A stretch of DNA of 64,000 bases from Baylisascaris procyonis (lineage: Eukaryota > Nematoda > Chromadorea > Rhabditida > Ascarididae). Within the stretch, counting starts at the first letter, position 1; every line of letters begins with the position of its first letter. The notes below the pieces were generated by a model. The model had not been told where the DNA came from and ran no database searches. It was given only the letters and a program-made list of their open reading frames with translations. The translations under genes and the position numbers were made by a program. The DNA lies in assembly GCA_037389465.1 (NCBI GenBank), contig JAZARR010000193.1:2947501-3011500 (forward strand), given 5' to 3'. Below are positions 1 through 12,343 of the stretch, piece by piece.

Positions 1-3000
1 TTTGTTTGATGAATTTATAGTCTCAAAAATGACGCTTTGTTTATTTGTTCGTTTTTTTTTTGCTGACAACTAAAACCATCAATCGAAAACGAATAACGGT
101 TATTTCGAGTAGGAAGTATGGAATTTATTGTGGAAAAATATATAGAGAGAAATCGCTAAATGCAGATCTCAAATCTCAGTCATTTTCATAATGAAAAAAA
201 AAAGATTTGCGAAATTATTACTACAAGTTTTCAATATGCTCATTTTATGTCAATTTATTCTACTAGATCATCATTAGTTTTTTTTTCATTGTCGCTGAAC
301 TCATTTACAATTTTTTGCTTATAAAATTCATAGTTATGAATTACATTAATCTAAGGCTATAAATTGAAATTTATGGCTTTTTTATAAATCGGACAGGTAG
401 TGCTTATTTGATCAAATGCTCATTGATCATTTCATTGTTTGAAAGGATAAAATTTCCACTGCTTATACAAATAAAAACGATTTATTCTATGATGTTGAAT
501 GTATTGTCGGGGGACATGCACATCGGTATCACGCACGAAACGTTTGTCTTCTGTTCGAAGGGATTTCCTTCAAATCGTAGCAGGGAATATGCACTTCGTC
601 AGTCAATTTTTTTTTTATTCAAATGAAACCGTTTGATAAAGAGCACATCTTATATTCATTACCTCTCTAAGCGATAAAAATTCGATGGGCAAAGTTCATC
701 TTATTGATTATGATTGAATACCCCTTTATGTTTACTTATAATATCAATTATGCAACACATCTCTATACTATCTCCTCTCATACATGATGTTTTTTCTGCC
801 ATTTTTTGTAAACCTTTTCTCTTTTTTTTTTCAATTTTTTCCACTTTTGTTCTTTTTTTTTACTATTTCGCTTATATATGAGGCTAACATTTTTCCCTCA
901 TCGGTGTTTTTTCGGCACAAAATGAAAATTGCTTAGAAGGAGATAGTTATTCATGATATTTTGAAAATTTTAATTACTTCACCTGTTGCTTCAAATTCAC
1001 AATTAGGCCACTTCTCTAATCGACAAAACACCTGCTCTGAGAGGTAAATTTCATTTTATATAACATCTCCACTGGAATTGACATCTGTGGTCACATTTAA
1101 TCGCATTAATCAAATATGCCTTTGATGCCGCCAGAAATATTCCTGATGAATAACTCGCAAAATGTTACTTTACTTCGCCTTTCTTTAGTCAACAATTCGT
1201 TCAACTTGAACAAATGTCTATTATCTTACATACACTCATCTGTGTTTTCTGCTTTTTAAAAGTTTTTTTCGAGGTCTTTAGTGTTACTCAATCTTATTGT
1301 TGGTTAGCTTCAATTTCTTTAGCTAACTGTTGGCTTCAAAACACCGCGTAACGATATTTATGAAATGATCTCTCTGCTCTAAAATTGCTACAAGCGAGGT
1401 TTTGTCGTGACACGGACACTTCTGAGTCATGCCATTCACGAGATGGTGACAACACCCTTCCTCCTCATTATACTTTTATGATTCAACGTTATGAAAGTAG
1501 ATAATATTTCTTGCCACCATGTTCGAAAACACAGAAGTTTAAATTTTCATGGATTTGAACACATCATGATCAGGCACCCCGACCGAGCCGAAAAACTTTC
1601 CGTGCTTTATTTCATGAATGTGTAATTTTCGACATTTTCTTGCTGAAAAGCACGGAAATGTGAAATTTGTTTCTGGTTCGAACCAGATGGTACAACAGTG
1701 TTATAGGTTGTCCCATATGGTCTCGTTTTATAAAAGTAGACTTTTCGGCACTTCCACTCAAGAAAGCCGAAGAGTGCGAAGCATGGTGACGAATGAGTCT
1801 TTCTGGGTTAGACTTGCGGGGGGGAGGGGGGGGGAACCAAGTGCTCCTTTCCGTTACCATCTGCTTTCGTGAAAACACTGTTCACGGCATCTCCATGGCC
1901 CAAGATCCCTTCCGGTGGAATCTGAATGACTGTGACATCGAGGCAATGTGAACATCATCTGCCCATCCAACGCACTTATGAAGCGATAATTTGAAATTGA
2001 AGAATACAAAACGATTCATTGGCCATGCTATTCGTTCTGATATGAAAGAAGTGACGTCATCGCTCCGATCCAGGAAGCGTTGCCGAGTGACGGAGAGTAC
2101 CCGGTAAAAGGGAATAATTGCGTGGCGCACTTGCTTGTAGTAGGCGAAATCTATCACTTGGGTCAAACCGGTCACTTATTGCTTCATAACTCGATACCGT
2201 AGAACCGGAAGTATTCAACGAACAAATGTCCTCGATATAAGCCGTATCGATTGGTACGAAGTGGTCGAAAATTTTCTATTTTGAGCTTAACAATGAATAG
2301 AAATTCAACTTGTTGTTCAAATCCATTTTTTTTTCACCCTCGAGATAGGAAATCTGGTCAGGTTTATTCAAATGTGCTCGATAAGCGACTTTTAAATACG
2401 AACACCTGCCTTGATCGAATGGAAATGAAGCAAGTTGTAAAGTTGTAACAAAATGTTACCGCATTGAAATTTTCTAATTGAAGCTTCACTAGACAGTATG
2501 GCTTTACGTTGATGTTTCTTAAGAGTAACAGCAACCTATCTCTGGCAGCTCTTGTTGAATTAAAATGATTCGCATAAAATTTGGATTGAAATAATCGTGT
2601 GTCGAATAAATTTGAGAGATTCCAGGTTATTTCATTCGCAGAAACTAGAAAAATTCAATGTTCATGCAAGTGGCAATTTTAATTCGAATTTTAGGAATCT
2701 TCATAGTGGCTTTGAATATTACACCTCTAAAAATTGCTCTTATACTTTCCATCTTCATTTTCTTATAATACCCTGCATTTGTAAAATCGTTGCCGTGAAA
2801 TTTGTATAGTTGCCAATTATCTAGAAAATCGAAAACAATGTTGCAAAAAGAGTAAATGGATATTTTTATTAAATTGTTTCTGTAACAGCGTGATATTTCC
2901 CGGGAGAATCTGAAAGTCAGGAATACACATAGCATCACATTTACGCATCTTCTGAATATCTCAGAAAAAATGATCTTTTTTAGGTTGAATAAACCCACTC

Positions 3001-4046
3001 AACAACTATTAATTAATTCTGATTTATTGTACTCTACTCTCTCTCCGTCTCTCTCTCTCTCAAAAAAAACTATTGCAATTAAACTTTATGAGAAAGGAAG
3101 AATATTGTTGAAAGTTGACTTCTTCATTGCAATGCAGAAGAATTTGAATCAAATAATGAAACATTAGAAATCTTTTTTTTTCTCTGAAAACCTCTGCATA
3201 TCTCTTCAATTGATTGTTCCACTAAACTGAAATTAAAATTTCAATGATCTTTGCATGATGTAACCCATCAGATCCATTCAAAAAAAATTTTTTTTCTGCC
3301 TTATACGCATTCCTTATAGTCGAAAAAATCGTCCAGTTTCAAGAAAACTTTCAAAAATCCTAGAAGAAAGAGTTTTCAACTTCCAACTTTCAACTATTCA
3401 ATTTAAAAAGATTTCAAAAAAAAGACAAGAACAAAGCAACATGGTTTATTCTAATTTATCGAATTCCATATTTGAATATTTGCAATATTTACCATGAAGC
3501 TCATTACTTCTTTTAGAAGAAAAAGTAATTTATATCGAAAGATGGAAAAAGGTTGTTGATCAGAATGTTTTTTTCTCATAATTTACCTTAGCGTGTGAAG
3601 AAGTCAATACTTCGCACGCCATTCACACACGCATATTTTCGGTAACCAGAAAATTGATATTCCTTGGTTGATTTTATTTTGCAAATAATAGAAGACAAAA
3701 TGATACAAATTATTTCCTTCGGCTATCGTTCATTATTACTTGTATTTTCGCTTTATTTTGTATTTTTATTCTTCATGCTGTAAGAGTTTTGTTTCTGCTT
3801 TCAGGAAGTTTATTTTTGGGGAAGGACACCTTTGATAATTCAAATAACGGCAAAATCACCTGAATATGATGATAAGCGGTTGATAAACTTCATGATAAGC
3901 TAGATTCTTTGAGAATTTTCTAATACTAATTACATTACACAGAAGAAAAAAATTCACAAGGGGACGAGACGAATTACAATGTTTGCAAGTAATTGCATTC
4001 TTTAACCGGCTGATAAATGGTGATACGCAAAACTATCTAATATCCT
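1..4046. other. Intergenic DNA, no gene recognised
   Basis: I find no exon that can be tied to a protein family on either strand. Most of the stretch is AT-rich with homopolymer A/T runs and a short CT-rich run near 3035-3061. Positions about 1400-2200 are visibly richer in G and C and carry overlapping open frames on both strands (for example 1618-1872 plus and 1882-2175 minus), none of which I recognise; this may be a decayed mobile element. A 117-codon open frame on the minus strand at 2645-2998 has no recognisable motif and is probably chance. Confidence 0.5.
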
Positions 4047-4120
4047 TATAAAAGGCCACTAGGGAGCAAGTTACGCCTTCTTCATTCCGTTCACAACTAT
4101 AGGCTTTGTCTAAATGACAG
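4047..4120 (+). promoter_or_regulatory. Candidate TATA core promoter with orphan first exon
   Basis: A clean TATA box, TATAAAAGG, lies at 4047-4055. About 60 bases downstream an ATG at 4114 is followed by ACAG and a strong splice donor (gtgagt at 4121), so the layout is TATA, short leader, start codon, donor. The coding piece would end in phase 1. Joining it to the acceptor at 6330 puts it out of frame with the chemoreceptor start, and joining it to the acceptor-like ag at 5471-5472 gives an immediate stop. It is therefore not explained by the receptor model. It could be a non-coding leader exon, the start of an unrecognised gene, or chance. Confidence 0.3.
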
Positions 4121-5478
4121 GTGAGTAGCGATCACGCCTATTTCATTTACACATGTCTACGACGATTCATTAATGCTTTAGCTTTAAGCGGTCGCACTAA
4201 TTTCTTGCTTAATGACCAAGGAAATATGCTAGAGATCTTTGTCTGTTACTAGCAATGAATACGATCGTACTATGTCATTACGTCGTATTAAATCGAAAGC
4301 TCTTTCAGCAACTACTTACTCTCTGTATTTGTCGCTAGATTTCATTTATCCAACAATGTTGAACAGATTTGTACGATTTTTTTAATGGAAGTCGCAATGG
4401 AACTCTAAATTTTAGACCCAATTTGTGAATTGATTCCATGCAGTGCATGAGGTGATATCATTTTACATCATCGTATCACAACTGAGACACCGTTCTATAT
4501 CAGCAAATCTATTACATTTAATTTCAATTTTTAATGATAATTTAATTTAAAAGTGAAGCGGAAAAAAGCACAATTGTAGAATAATGATAATTTCTATGAG
4601 AAAATCACTGCTTAATTACTGCTATGATTAACAAATTTACGGCTTTAGTCTCTGCTGCTATTTGGCTAGCTGCTGCTATAAACTGAGATTTTATTCTCCT
4701 ATATCAATGAGAAAACTCATCCTAACGATCTTATATCATCTCAGGCTATGTGTGCGATAAATAGTGACACATATTTTGCGCACAAATTACCGCATAAACA
4801 ACACAATCTTAATTATAGAATATTTAATTATAAATCATGATATCCATCTTATGCATCAGTTACCAAATGATAACTGAAAAGCATAAAAGAGAATTTAGTG
4901 ATCTGAGCTGAGCAATTAGTAAGTAGAGAATCACATTAGTATAGCTGATGCGATAAGCGTTTTTGCAATCCACCCTTCAGGCCAATTGATTGCATAAACG
5001 ACTAAAAAGTAATAAGATATGTGCCAGAATCGACTCATAGTTTATTGGTAATCGATTGCGCGCACCTATTACAGTATTAAGTAAATCACATAGTTCGAAT
5101 CTCACAAATCTCAGAGACCAGATCTCGAGCTTAGACGGGTCTTTTAGACCGGATTTTCGACACAGATGGCATATGAAAATCGAATTTCGGGCACGGATGG
5201 ATTTTAGGGACCGGATTTCCGGAAACTTCGACACGTGATGTATAATTTGTTATTGCGAAGAACTTGGCACTTGGCAAGTGCGGTTTGTACAAGAGTATAA
5301 TAACGTGGTAACAGTGTACAATTTGTTACTCTCTGGGGCCTCCATTCATCGATTATGTCAAAGATTAGCCACATTGGTTAAACTGGAAAATCTGTGGGGA
5401 GTAGTTATCGGCAACCAATGCGAAGAACTGTTGCGCTTTCTAATTATCTTAGAAGCTAGTGCAATACTTTAGTATGAT

Positions 5479-5574
5479 ATGCCACGAGATGTACTCATAG
5501 TTTTTCATTATTCATTTGAAGTTTTTCTTTGCATATCGGCGATGTTTATAAATCCTGCTTTCTTCGTTGTGAAG
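5479..5574 (+). pseudogene. Second copy of chemoreceptor exon 1 (alternative first exon or relic)
   Basis: This stretch is closely similar in DNA to receptor exon 1 (6389-6490), starting at the shared sequence ATGCCACGAGATGTACTCA and staying alignable up to the splice donor. It encodes 32 residues, MPRDVLIVFHYSFEV then a hydrophobic segment, and ends in phase 0 at a gt donor (gtaaaa at 5575), the same phase as the real exon 1. It lacks the first four residues of the real copy (a TAG stands in frame at 5470-5472), is two codons shorter at the end, and has substitutions inside the first membrane segment. Phase compatibility means it could splice to 7091 as an alternative first exon. It could equally be what is left of a tandem paralogue; no second copy of exon 2 was found between it and 6377. 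Confidence 0.65.
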
Positions 5575-6330
5575 GTAAAACGCAAAATTTGCCAATAATT
5601 AGTACCATAGTCACTTTCTGTTAATGCTTTTTACAAACAGTTGCCATTAATGAAGTGGTACTTTGCTCGTCGTAAAACAAGTGACATCTAATGACTGATC
5701 ATGATCGTTGGTAGTGCTATATCAGTGCATCTAATTTAGAGTGTTGTTTATCCTTGCAGCAGATTTCAAAGTAGTGTTGCGTGTTGTATTTGAACATCAA
5801 TTTGTTGTGTTGGCAGCGATGACGTCGAAGAGGGAGGCCGAGGTGGAACGTACAGCACGCGGAGATAGTAGAAACGCTTTATTGGGGAATATAACAGTTC
5901 CCAAGACGAATATGCAACGACGAGAGCTAATGGGGACAAAGCGAAGCCCATTGGCGAAAGCTGACGAGTGGAGAAGACGAACACAAGAAAAAGGCTGACT
6001 CTGACGGGCTGAAAACCATCTTTTATAGGCCTCAGATACCGCCAAGGGCACAATAGTGGATCAGTGGTATTATGCCAAGAACACTCAAAGAGAATCAACC
6101 ACGCAGGCAAACGTGATCACTGCAATAATTGATCACAAGCAGATATCTTGGGTTGGCTCTTCAGCGCCATACTCAGCACTGCGTTAATGCAGTAGGATTC
6201 AGAATGGTTCCGTACCAATGCAACAGAATCCAGAGTAATGCTGTATCAGTGCAACGAATGCTTTGATCTTCCGGTTTCGATTGCATATGTTAATAATTCT
6301 TTTTTGTTTACCGAAGTGAATCATTTTTAG
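5575..6330. other. Region between the two first-exon copies; GC-richer patch
   Basis: Positions about 5815-6120 are markedly richer in G and C than the surroundings and are open on both strands (85 codons plus at 5741-5998, 114 codons minus at 5766-6110). The plus frame is rich in Arg, Lys and Glu, the minus frame in Ser, Leu and Pro. Neither resembles a family I know. Position and composition would fit a mobile-element fragment inserted between the duplicated exons. The block ends at an acceptor, tcatttttag at 6321-6330, which could be the (trans-)splice acceptor for the receptor mRNA. Confidence 0.35.
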
Positions 6331-6376
6331 AATCTTTGTCTCACTTAATAACGTATAGGACGAATAAGTTTTCGCG

Positions 6377-9300
6377 ATGGAATATGAAATGCCACGAGAT
6401 GTACTCACAATTTTTCTCTATTCATTTGAAGTTTTTCTTTGCATATCGGCGGTATTTACAAATCTTATTTTCTTCATAGTAAGCAGCAAGGTAAGCTGTT
6501 TTCGAATTATTTTTCATCATTTGAGTAAGAAGTAAATTGCAAATGTAAGTATCAGTAAGTAAAACGATCAGATAGAAACCTGATCCTATTGATAATCCAT
6601 ACGAATAAAGCTGCAATATTTATTCATCGCAAATTCTATGGTCCTCAAGTTGCAGATATGCAGCACGATCATATAAGCTAACAGGTACAATCTTCTCGTG
6701 TACACGTGTGCTCGCGTAGATGCGTGTGTGTGCGTTAATGTATGTGCGTGTGCGCGTGTGTGTATACGTGCGTGTGTGCACGTGTATGTGTACGTGTGTG
6801 TGTGTGTATGTGCGTGTGTGTGTTTGCGAAAGCAATTTTGCAACAATTGAAAAAGTTTTCGAATCTTTTGAAAATTCGAAAAAAAAACGTTTTCGAATCC
6901 ATCAAATATGAAGCATAGTTTTTCACTTTTATTTTTTTAAATACTACGTCAATATATATGCTCATTGAGGAATTTAAGATAAAATATTACTCAATCGTCT
7001 AAACATTGTATATCACTTCTTAAAATGGGAATGTATACCATACATTAAGACTGGAAAAATTTCTAAACGAACGAAGCAACTTCATTTCAGACAACTCTAT
7101 TGCATGCAAATCTATGCATACTTCTTTATAGTCAATCGATCGCTTTTGTGACGATGGCTATTGCACGAGCAATCACCGATTTAAATGCTCTTATATATAT
7201 TATTGTTCTTTCAACAGTACGTCATTTCCTATAATATATTGAAATATTTATTGTTTGCATATTTATGGCTTATGATTGCGATGATTGCTGAATGCTGAGT
7301 TAATAGGCAATATTGGTTACCGTAGATACTTGAACTTAGAAAATTAGGAGAGACGAGCGGAAACCGAACGAATGATTCATAAAAGAAAATCGAATAATAG
7401 CGCTTCTTAACAGCGAGCAAGGGAACTAAGAAAATATTCGTTTTTCAAACTATTATCTTTATTTGTTTTAGGCCTTTAACTCAATTTATTGCTAAAATAT
7501 AAAGTAAATAAATCTCAGAGAAATGCTTTATATATGTAATTGTGAATCAAAAGTCTGACAGGAACAAATATATAAAATATTTCAGAATCCAGCTAGTGGT
7601 ATCTATCAAAGGTTTATCATTTGTAAAGTGTTCACCGCAATCTATGATTGTGCATTATATTCGTCAATTTTGATGTTCGTCGTACTCGCTTTTGAACGAA
7701 CATTTGCAACGCTACATGCACGAACTTATGAAAATGAGGGTCGAAAATTACCGCTTATACTTATAACTATTTCTGTAAGTTTTTTTTATAACAAATACTT
7801 ATGACTATAAACTTGTGCTTAAAATTTCTAACTTATTGATCTTAAAATTCATTGCAAACTTTTTCAAGTTTTATTATCAGCAGTTTGATGTTTTCAGATG
7901 AAGTGATACTAGCTTCGAGTATATAATTTTACTTCAAAAGAGACTGTCTGTTACGAATGCGATTGTTGAAGATTTAATATGACCACCATGATGTTGCAAA
8001 CACTTCTCCTTTAGCCATTTCAATAAAAAGGCGCAGCACTTTACTCGGAAAAGTAAAAAATTTTTCAGAGGGAACATCTCTTATTAAGAGGCAAATTAGT
8101 GGTGCATCTGACTTATTCTCGCGAATGTTCTGTTTGGAATATACGAAAACACCTTAATATTACTTTTACCTGCATGTTTTTAAGTACGTTCTGATTGTAG
8201 TGGCTTGTGTGTATAGCTTTAATTGTTGGAAGCCTTTCGGTGGAACTGTCGAATCCAACCAGTTGGTCTGGTATCGAAAAGCGAGGTACGATATTGACAT
8301 GCGCGCAGACATTCCTTGGACCTAAAGTGCTACTGTACTATTTGCTTGCCATCACAACTATTAATATTATCTCTCTTACAGTATGCAGTTATTTTCATTA
8401 ATTTACTTCTTTTACTTATTTAGGTGCTTGTTGTTATAACATAATTCATGCGCTTTCAAAAATTGTGAAGCCGGTAAATTTTCACCTCTCCACTTAGAAA
8501 TCATTAACATTTAATGCAGCAAGGCTTATATTAAGTGTTATGTTTAACAAAACAGTGTGTTATATAATGCGCCTATTCGTCATCACTGTACGCCGTGGGC
8601 TCTAAATGGTAAGAACATGAGCAATGATGTAATTGTGTGAAATCGTCCATTCTCAAAGATCCATTAGAAGATGTGAAGAACGACGTTTCTTACAATCAGC
8701 ATTAATCAGTTTATAGATCGTCAGAGGCTCTTACCACCATCTCATCGTATAGGATGTGCTTAAAAAATTTCATCACCATAGCATTTATGATATATGAACT
8801 GAAAGCATCCAATGAAGAGAGACAAACAGACACTGATATACGATCAGCTATGATACTGTGATATGATATCGATAGAAAGTAAAGGGAGGGAAAACGAGTA
8901 TGACACATTAAATTATATTTTTTTTATAAATTTCAGGTGTTCATTTTCGTATTTCGGTATAACTACAAAAAATATGGTAATAGTATAACAGCTATGACTA
9001 GGCAGCACTCATTATCGGAGCGCTATCAGACAATAGAGATTGTTAAGGTAAAATTTTGCGTTCTCATTTATCTTCTTCCATTACGCTTAGTGTTAAGGAT
9101 CAATCTACATTGATAGAAGATTATTACTACCACTTATTCCATGAATCATTTGAAAAAGTTGCATCCTTTCCCTCACTAAAAACAGGCTGCAAAATAAATA
9201 GATGTTTTTGATGAATTTACTAATAATGAAAAATACTTTCCGATCTAATTGCTTTTTTTCAATTTTGAGTCAATTTTGAGCAGATTCCATAGTATCATGT

Positions 9301-11517
9301 TCTCGTTTTCAAGAAGTTAACTTCAGCTTAGATCATTACCGAATAACTACTTCACCAAGGCCGAGGACAGTATCACCGTGGACAATACTTACTGCATTAG
9401 AGTCGACATGACCTATGCAAGAACCTTTGCTTATTTTGCGAAGGGTTTTGCTTTTTTTGTGGAAGTTATTCCATGATTCCCAAAATTTTTTTCCACAATT
9501 TAGATTGGGACTTCATTCTATATTGATCTATATACTTGGGTTCGCAGTGCACGAAAGAGGGCATGGAAAAGTTCCGGAAGTTTCTCTGATTCTCCCCAAA
9601 AATGCGAAAAAAGTGAGCTGTTCCGTTTGAGTTGTTGTTTCTTCTACTTGAAAATATTATGAAAATACTCAAAGATTCATAATATTTGAAAAATTAAAAT
9701 TGATTTATTGTCCATTAACGAGTGAAACATTCATATGACAACCTGTTGATTGTTGCTCCGTTTTCAGGCAACAAAATTTCTCTTTCCTTCGGTTGCCGTA
9801 ATATTAATTGAAAACGTTGTTGCTATAACGATTGTCGTAATTATTTCTTTGAATATCGAAGAAGAATCTGCTAATATCTCCGAAATTTCACATCTATGGC
9901 TACTCGAGCAGGTGAGCGATATAATCGAAAATTGTTTAATATTCGAAGAAAAGTTCACGACAAAAAAATCAACTAGCTACTTGCTAATATGAATAGCGTA
10001 AAAGGATTATGATTGAAGTAAAAAAAAAACAGGGGATCCGGCAAAAAAAGTTTGGCTTCTTCGGTAAGAACTTTTCCAACGTTTTCCTCTGCATGTCCTA
10101 AGGCTTCGATTTCCGATTATGCCTTCATAGTCCCGCCAATTGGGGCAATAAACATTGGCGTGGACATCCTGGAAATAGCCGTGCAATTAGTGGGCATATC
10201 CCATCCAACAATGACATCAATGTTCTTTACAGATTGCTGTGGTATTGTTTATATTAAGTTAATTAGCGTGAACTAGTTGTGGTATCGGTTTCTGGAAACG
10301 TATTGCCGCTTCCATTCACTTCATATGGATTTTCTCTCAATCGTGAGAATTTTTCCAAATGCCCCTTCTAGACCATCAAGCTTGCTTCTATTGTGCGCCC
10401 TCTATACCATTAAGCTTCCTTCCAGCGGGCACCCTCTAGACCGTTAAGCTTGCTTCGTTGAGTTCTTTCATTTGATTATTTTCAGCTCTACACAAATACC
10501 GCCATTCTCTTCGCATTTTTCGAACCACTGGTTCGAATTATTTTCCATTCAGCTCTAAGGCATAAATTACACGAAATGATTGTCGCCAAACTTCAGCACT
10601 TTCTCGTCATTAAACAAGGTTATCTTAATTTGAACCTTCGATCGCACTTCACATCATTCACGATGAACAGCACCTAATCATCATAGCGCCTCTTACACAA
10701 GTTGCCCATGGGAATTGGAACTTAGCGAGTGAATAATTGTCGTCGCCATGACAAAACTTGAATTCTTAGATTGTTATGATGACTAATAAGGAGATCGCTC
10801 TCCTTGCATCGAAATTTTCTCAAATATTGCACCGAATTTCTATGACAATAGCAGCCTTGTTGCGCACACAAATTTCCGTTGTTTTATAGCCAAAACGAAT
10901 TTGAATTATAACTTTAGTGAAAAACAATACCTCATGCAAATAGAACATAAATTTCTTCGTGGAAATCGTGTCTTTTGAACGAATGATGAGTCCTTTTTGC
11001 GTTCCTGCTTGTCGATTTACCGCCCGTTTGTTTATCCTCAGATCTTATCAAACTTGTCTGATTTATCCTTTTTGCTTCCTTTTTTTTTTTGTTTCCAATG
11101 GCCATCTTCCATTTCTTTTCCGTTGTCATTCTTTCTGCCGCATTATTCTTAAACAATTATCAGCTCCAAATTTCCGTTCGCTTAAAAGATCATATATCCG
11201 AGCATTCCAACTATTTTTCCGCAGAGATAATTTTGCAACTGCTCTATGCGTAAGTTTAAAAAAAATGTCAAGACCCTTCGGCATCGGATGCTATTTTATC
11301 AAAAAATTTTTTATTTAAATTTGCAGCATCTGAAAATGCAGCTGCTGTTCATGAATCTGCAACGAAGACTGTCGATACAGGACATCAAAGAGTGAAGGAT
11401 GCTTTCGGACGTCAAATGCTCTTCTCCCAAGAAGAAGAGAAAAATATGCATTTCGAGAGGCTCAACGATGCTTGGTCAGGTCCAAAAGGTAGAGCAGCAA
11501 CAAAAAAGCCAAAATAA
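6377..11517 (+). CDS. Nematode seven-transmembrane chemoreceptor, SRA/SRAB/SRE type
   Basis: Eight exons: 6377-6490, 7091-7216, 7586-7774, 8201-8380, 8937-9047, 9768-9911, 10486-10618, 11327-11517. All introns are gt...ag, and the exons join to one 395-residue frame ending in TAA. Membrane segments fall near residues 8-34, 45-65, 95-116, 135-160, 186-209, 247-270 and 289-308. Family signs are HANLCILL at the start of the second segment, AFERTFATLHARTYENE after the third, LSERYQ in the third inner loop (residues 229-234), and a polar tail ending in FERLNDAW. SRA-superfamily receptors act as G-protein-coupled chemosensors in nematode neurons; the ligand cannot be read from sequence. The exact subfamily is uncertain. 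Exon 1 begins at the ATG at 6377, 46 bases after an acceptor-like tcatttttag, consistent with spliced-leader addition. A poly(A) signal AATAAA lies at 11556-11561. Confidence 0.9.
6696..6826. repeat. (GT)n-rich microsatellite
   Basis: An imperfect alternating TG/CG/TA tract lies in receptor intron 1. It produces false open frames of Val/Cys/Arg on one strand and His/Thr on the other. Confidence 0.9.
10361..10460. repeat. Three-copy minisatellite, about 33-bp unit
   Basis: Three imperfect units each contain a core like CCCTCTAGACCGTTAAGCTT, with variants TTCTAGACCATCAAGCTT and CCTCTATACCATTAAGCTT. They lie in the receptor intron just upstream of the exon at 10486. They are non-coding. Confidence 0.75.
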
Positions 11518-11555
11518 ACACTCGAACTATCCAATGTTTATTGATTTAGCAAGGG

Positions 11556-11561
11556 AATAAA
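11556..11561 (+). terminator. Poly(A) signal of the chemoreceptor gene
   Basis: AATAAA lies 39 bases after the receptor stop codon, the usual distance for a short nematode 3' UTR. Confidence 0.6.
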
Positions 11562-12250
11562 CAATACCACATTTTCAACTGTTGAATAGTAGCGAAAATT
11601 TTGAGTGAAACAGCCGAGGGTGACCTCCTCCACTCGTGGATTGAAACGATTTAAATCATCAAAGACGTTTCAAAAAAGTTTTCCCATTTTTTTCTACATT
11701 GACTTAAATATTTCTATGTATTATTCTAAAATATTCATGAATCATAGACTATATGATAAATAAAACGTGAGCACCATTATCTAGTAGAATATGTATATAA
11801 GGACCAATACATAGGAAAACTAATATGAGCCATTTGTATTGTGCTAATAATAGTGTATCATTACCTTGTTCTTGTGGTTCTATAGATGCAATAAATTATT
11901 TGAGTCATACCTCAGCCTACAGCACATTGTGATTTTTATACCGCTTCCACAACCTATATCCTTCATCCCTGCCTTGACTGGTCGATCGCCCAAGTCAGCC
12001 CCCCCTTCCCCCCTCCCCCACAAATATAATAACACTTTCGACAAGACGATTTCTCAAACGCATAACGTTCTTATGAATTTGCTAAAGAAAAAAAAAAAAC
12101 GATCCTTTCACGTATGATCCTACATCTCCTCAACTAGAAAAACGGCAAGATCTACTACTCTGTTTATTTTCATGTGAATTTACGGAGATGATCCATTTGC
12201 ATAGCTTTATTTATTACAGCCTTATTCACATGACATCCGTTTACCACACC

Positions 12251-12256
12251 TTTATT
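12251..12256 (-). terminator. Poly(A) signal of the PA200 gene
   Basis: AATAAA on the minus strand, 88 bases beyond the PA200 stop codon at 12344-12346. The receptor gene on the other strand ends about 0.7 kb away, so the two genes converge. Confidence 0.55.
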
Positions 12257-12343
12257 CATAAAATTTGAATGTCGATTGATGGGAATGTATGATGGATGAA
12301 ATAAGCTTATTAGAATAGCGACATGAGCAAGATCTTGACCAAT

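Noticed and set aside
6586..6965. Overlapping His/Thr- and Val/Cys-rich frames
   Set aside because: They translate the GT/CA microsatellite in receptor intron 1.
10052..10276. 74-codon plus-strand frame with a hydrophobic stretch
   Set aside because: The receptor exons at 9911 and 10486 join in phase without it, and all seven membrane segments are already accounted for.
10959..11318. 119-codon plus-strand frame
   Set aside because: Lies in the last receptor intron, is Phe/Cys/Arg-rich without a motif, and is not needed by any phase; the exons at 10618 and 11327 join directly.
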